This document shows positions 62,826 to 64,000 of a stretch of 64,000 bases of DNA, in pieces. The translations under genes and the position numbers were made by a program. Position 1 is the first letter of the stretch, and each line of letters begins with the position of its first letter. This DNA comes from Oceanicola granulosus HTCC2516. Lineage in GTDB: Bacteria; Pseudomonadota; Alphaproteobacteria; Rhodobacterales; Rhodobacteraceae. The notes beneath the pieces were generated by a model. The model ran no database searches. It was not told the DNA's origin and saw only the letters and a program-made list of their open reading frames with translations. Location: assembly GCF_000153305.1 (NCBI RefSeq), contig NZ_CH724107.1, forward strand, positions 385,071 to 449,070. The letters run 5' to 3'.

Positions 62826-63179
62826 ATGCGTCTCAACGAGATCGACTACAACGAGTCGAAGCCGATCGACGGCTACGGCCCCGGCTTCTTCCGTGTCGGC
62901 GGCGAGGCGCTGGAAGCGCCGCTCGTGGTCTCGCCCGCCGGCCCCGCCGCCTGGGGCGGCCTCGACGATGCCGAGACGCTCGCCGCGCTGGCCGAGGAGG
63001 TCGACGTGCTGCTCGTCGGCACCGGCGCCGAAATCGCCCACATCCCCGCCGCCCTGCGCGCCCGGCTCGAGGAGGCGGGGCTCGGCGTCGAGACGATGGC
63101 CAGCCCCGCCGCGGCGCGGACCTACAACGTCCTGCTGTCCGAGGGCCGCCGCATCGCCGTCGCGCTGCTCGGCGTCTGA
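62826..63179 (+). CDS. Mth938-like (DUF498) domain protein, orf117 type
   Basis: A 117-residue soluble protein with the Mth938/NDUFAF3 fold: [40 protein letters not shown] and [17 protein letters not shown]. Its length and position match the orf117 gene described between secDF and the cytochrome c biogenesis genes of Rhodobacter capsulatus. Human NDUFAF3, a relative, helps assemble complex I; the bacterial role is not established. Confidence 0.9.
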   Translation: MRLNEIDYNESKPIDGYGPGFFRVGGEALEAPLVVSPAGPAAWGGLDDAETLAALAEEVDVLLVGTGAEIAHIPAALRARLEEAGLGVETMASPAAARTYNVLLSEGRRIAVALLGV

Positions 63180-63192
63180 GCGCCCTCGGCCC

Positions 63193-63798
63193 TTGCTCCG
63201 GGTCCGTGACCTCACCGTCGCCCGCGGCGGCCTCGCGGTCCTGGAGGGGCTGACCTTCGCCGTCGCGCCGGGCGAGGCGCTGGTGCTGAGCGGCCCGAAC
63301 GGAGTGGGCAAGACGACCCTGCTGCGCACGCTCGCCGGGCTGCAGCCGCCGCTCGCGGGCGAGATCGAGGCAACGGGGCAGGCGGCCTACGCCAGCCACG
63401 CCGACGGGGTGAAGGGGCAGCTCACCGTTGCCGAGAACCTGCGCTTCTGGGCCGGCATCTACGGCACGCGCCTCACCGACGACGTGCTCGCCGCCTTCGC
63501 CCTCGCCGACCTCGCCGACCGCCCCGCCCGGACCCTCTCGGCCGGCCAGCTGCGCCGTACCGGCCTGGCGCGGCTGGCGCTGACCGGTCGGCCGCTCTGG
63601 CTGCTCGACGAGCCGACCGTCTCGCTCGACGCCGAGTCGGTGGCGCTGTTCGCAGGCCAGGTCCGCCGCCACCTAGCGACCGGCGGCGCGGCGGTCATCG
63701 CCTCGCACATCGACATCGGCCTCGACGCCCTCCGGCTCGACCTGCGCGCCTACGTCGCCACCGAGACCGCCACGGGCCGCGACGAGGCGTTCCTGTGA
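63193..63798 (+). CDS. ccmA: Haem exporter ATP-binding protein CcmA
   Basis: CcmA powers the CcmABCD system that moves and loads haem for c-type cytochrome maturation. The 201-residue ABC ATPase has Walker [10 protein letters not shown], the CcmA-type signature [14 protein letters not shown] and Walker [13 protein letters not shown], then ASHIDIG. The best start is TTG 63193 (LLRVRDLTV); no ATG is available before the first beta strand. Its stop overlaps the ccmB GTG (GTGA). Confidence 0.93.
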   Translation: MLRVRDLTVARGGLAVLEGLTFAVAPGEALVLSGPNGVGKTTLLRTLAGLQPPLAGEIEATGQAAYASHADGVKGQLTVAENLRFWAGIYGTRLTDDVLAAFALADLADRPARTLSAGQLRRTGLARLALTGRPLWLLDEPTVSLDAESVALFAGQVRRHLATGGAAVIASHIDIGLDALRLDLRAYVATETATGRDEAFL

Positions 63799-64000
63799 GG
63801 GCGCTCCTGCTGCGCGATCTGCGCATCGCCACGCGGGCTGGGGGCGGCTTCGGGCTCGGGCTGGCGTTCTTCCTGATCGTCGTGGTGCTGGTGCCGTTCG
63901 GCGTCGGCGCCGAGACGGCGACGCTGCGGCTGATCGCGCCGGGCATCCTCTGGGTCGGCGCGCTGCTCGCGGCGCTGCTGACGCTCGACCGGCTGTTCGC
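63795..64000 (+). CDS. ccmB: Haem exporter permease CcmB, partial
   Basis: The first 68 residues of the CcmB membrane subunit, cut by the window end. It has [15 protein letters not shown], then helix 1 ([16 protein letters not shown]) and [20 protein letters not shown], all typical of CcmB. The GTG start overlaps ccmA, so the two are co-translated. Confidence 0.9.
   Translation, partial: MRALLLRDLRIATRAGGGFGLGLAFFLIVVVLVPFGVGAETATLRLIAPGILWVGALLAALLTLDRLF

Overview
The window is chromosomal DNA from a very GC-rich alphaproteobacterium, most likely of the order Rhodobacterales (Rhodobacteraceae or a near relative). The evidence is gene content and order: trkA-trkH-hfq-hflX; frr-uppS-cdsA-dxr-rseP-bamA-skp-fabZ-lpxA-lpxI-lpxB; dgt-argS-SPOR-nagZ-scpA-scpB; rpsF-rpsR-rplI diverging from fabD-fabG-acpP; and yajC-secD-secF followed by an orf117-type gene and ccmA-ccmB. 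Long acidic tails on S2 and L9, a one-cysteine DksA and DUF2927/DUF2177 proteins point the same way. No tRNA, rRNA, CRISPR array, prophage or transposase gene was found. Almost everything is core housekeeping sequence, and it is tightly packed.

Layout. 0-0.6 kb: the C-terminal part of a YejF-like peptide-importer ATPase whose 5' end looks disrupted. 0.7-8 kb: haem A synthase, an M32 carboxypeptidase, the Trk potassium system, Hfq and HflX. 8-17.6 kb: accessory genes (GT-C-like membrane protein, DUF2177, penicillin-acylase-type hydrolase, 3-hydroxyisobutyrate-type dehydrogenase, tungstate ABC importer tupBCA, glycerol kinase). 18-29.2 kb: the ribosome recycling, isoprenoid, phospholipid, outer-membrane assembly and lipid A cluster, without pyrH at its head. 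29.2-33.2 kb: SoxR with a divergent VOC-family gene under a textbook SoxR operator-promoter, an M48 protease, a 53-residue protein behind a sigma-EcfG-type promoter motif, and a DUF2927/GNAT operon.

33.5-46.8 kb: DksA, a flavin monooxygenase, a glycosyltransferase, exonuclease III, a small exported protein, ErpA, an L,D-transpeptidase, then dgt to scpB and a DUF502 membrane protein. 46.9-53.1 kb: pseudouridine catabolism (psuG plus a PfkB kinase), a DUF4198/HupE metal-transport-like pair, and an RTX protein with an unusually charged repeat domain. 53.3-58.8 kb: rpsB-tsf, rplI-rpsR-rpsF and fabD-fabG-acpP. 59-64 kb: the Sec accessory genes, a frameshifted TauE/SafE gene, orf117, ccmA and the start of ccmB.

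How the genes work together: one large block builds the envelope (isoprenoid carrier, CDP-diacylglycerol, lipid A, BamA/Skp, SecDF-YajC, cytochrome c haem export). Other groups serve translation (frr, rpsB, tsf, rpsF/rpsR/rplI, argS, hflX) and stress response (soxR, hfq, dksA and the putative EcfG-controlled gene). The most notable non-core signals are the SoxR promoter with its 19-bp spacer, the GGAAC-N17-CGTT promoter before a NepR-like small protein with no ecfG nearby, two kinds of REP-like palindrome with the GTAG signature but no RAYT transposase, the hypercharged RTX array, and a set of extremely compact convergent gene ends, four of which interlock at a CTAG.
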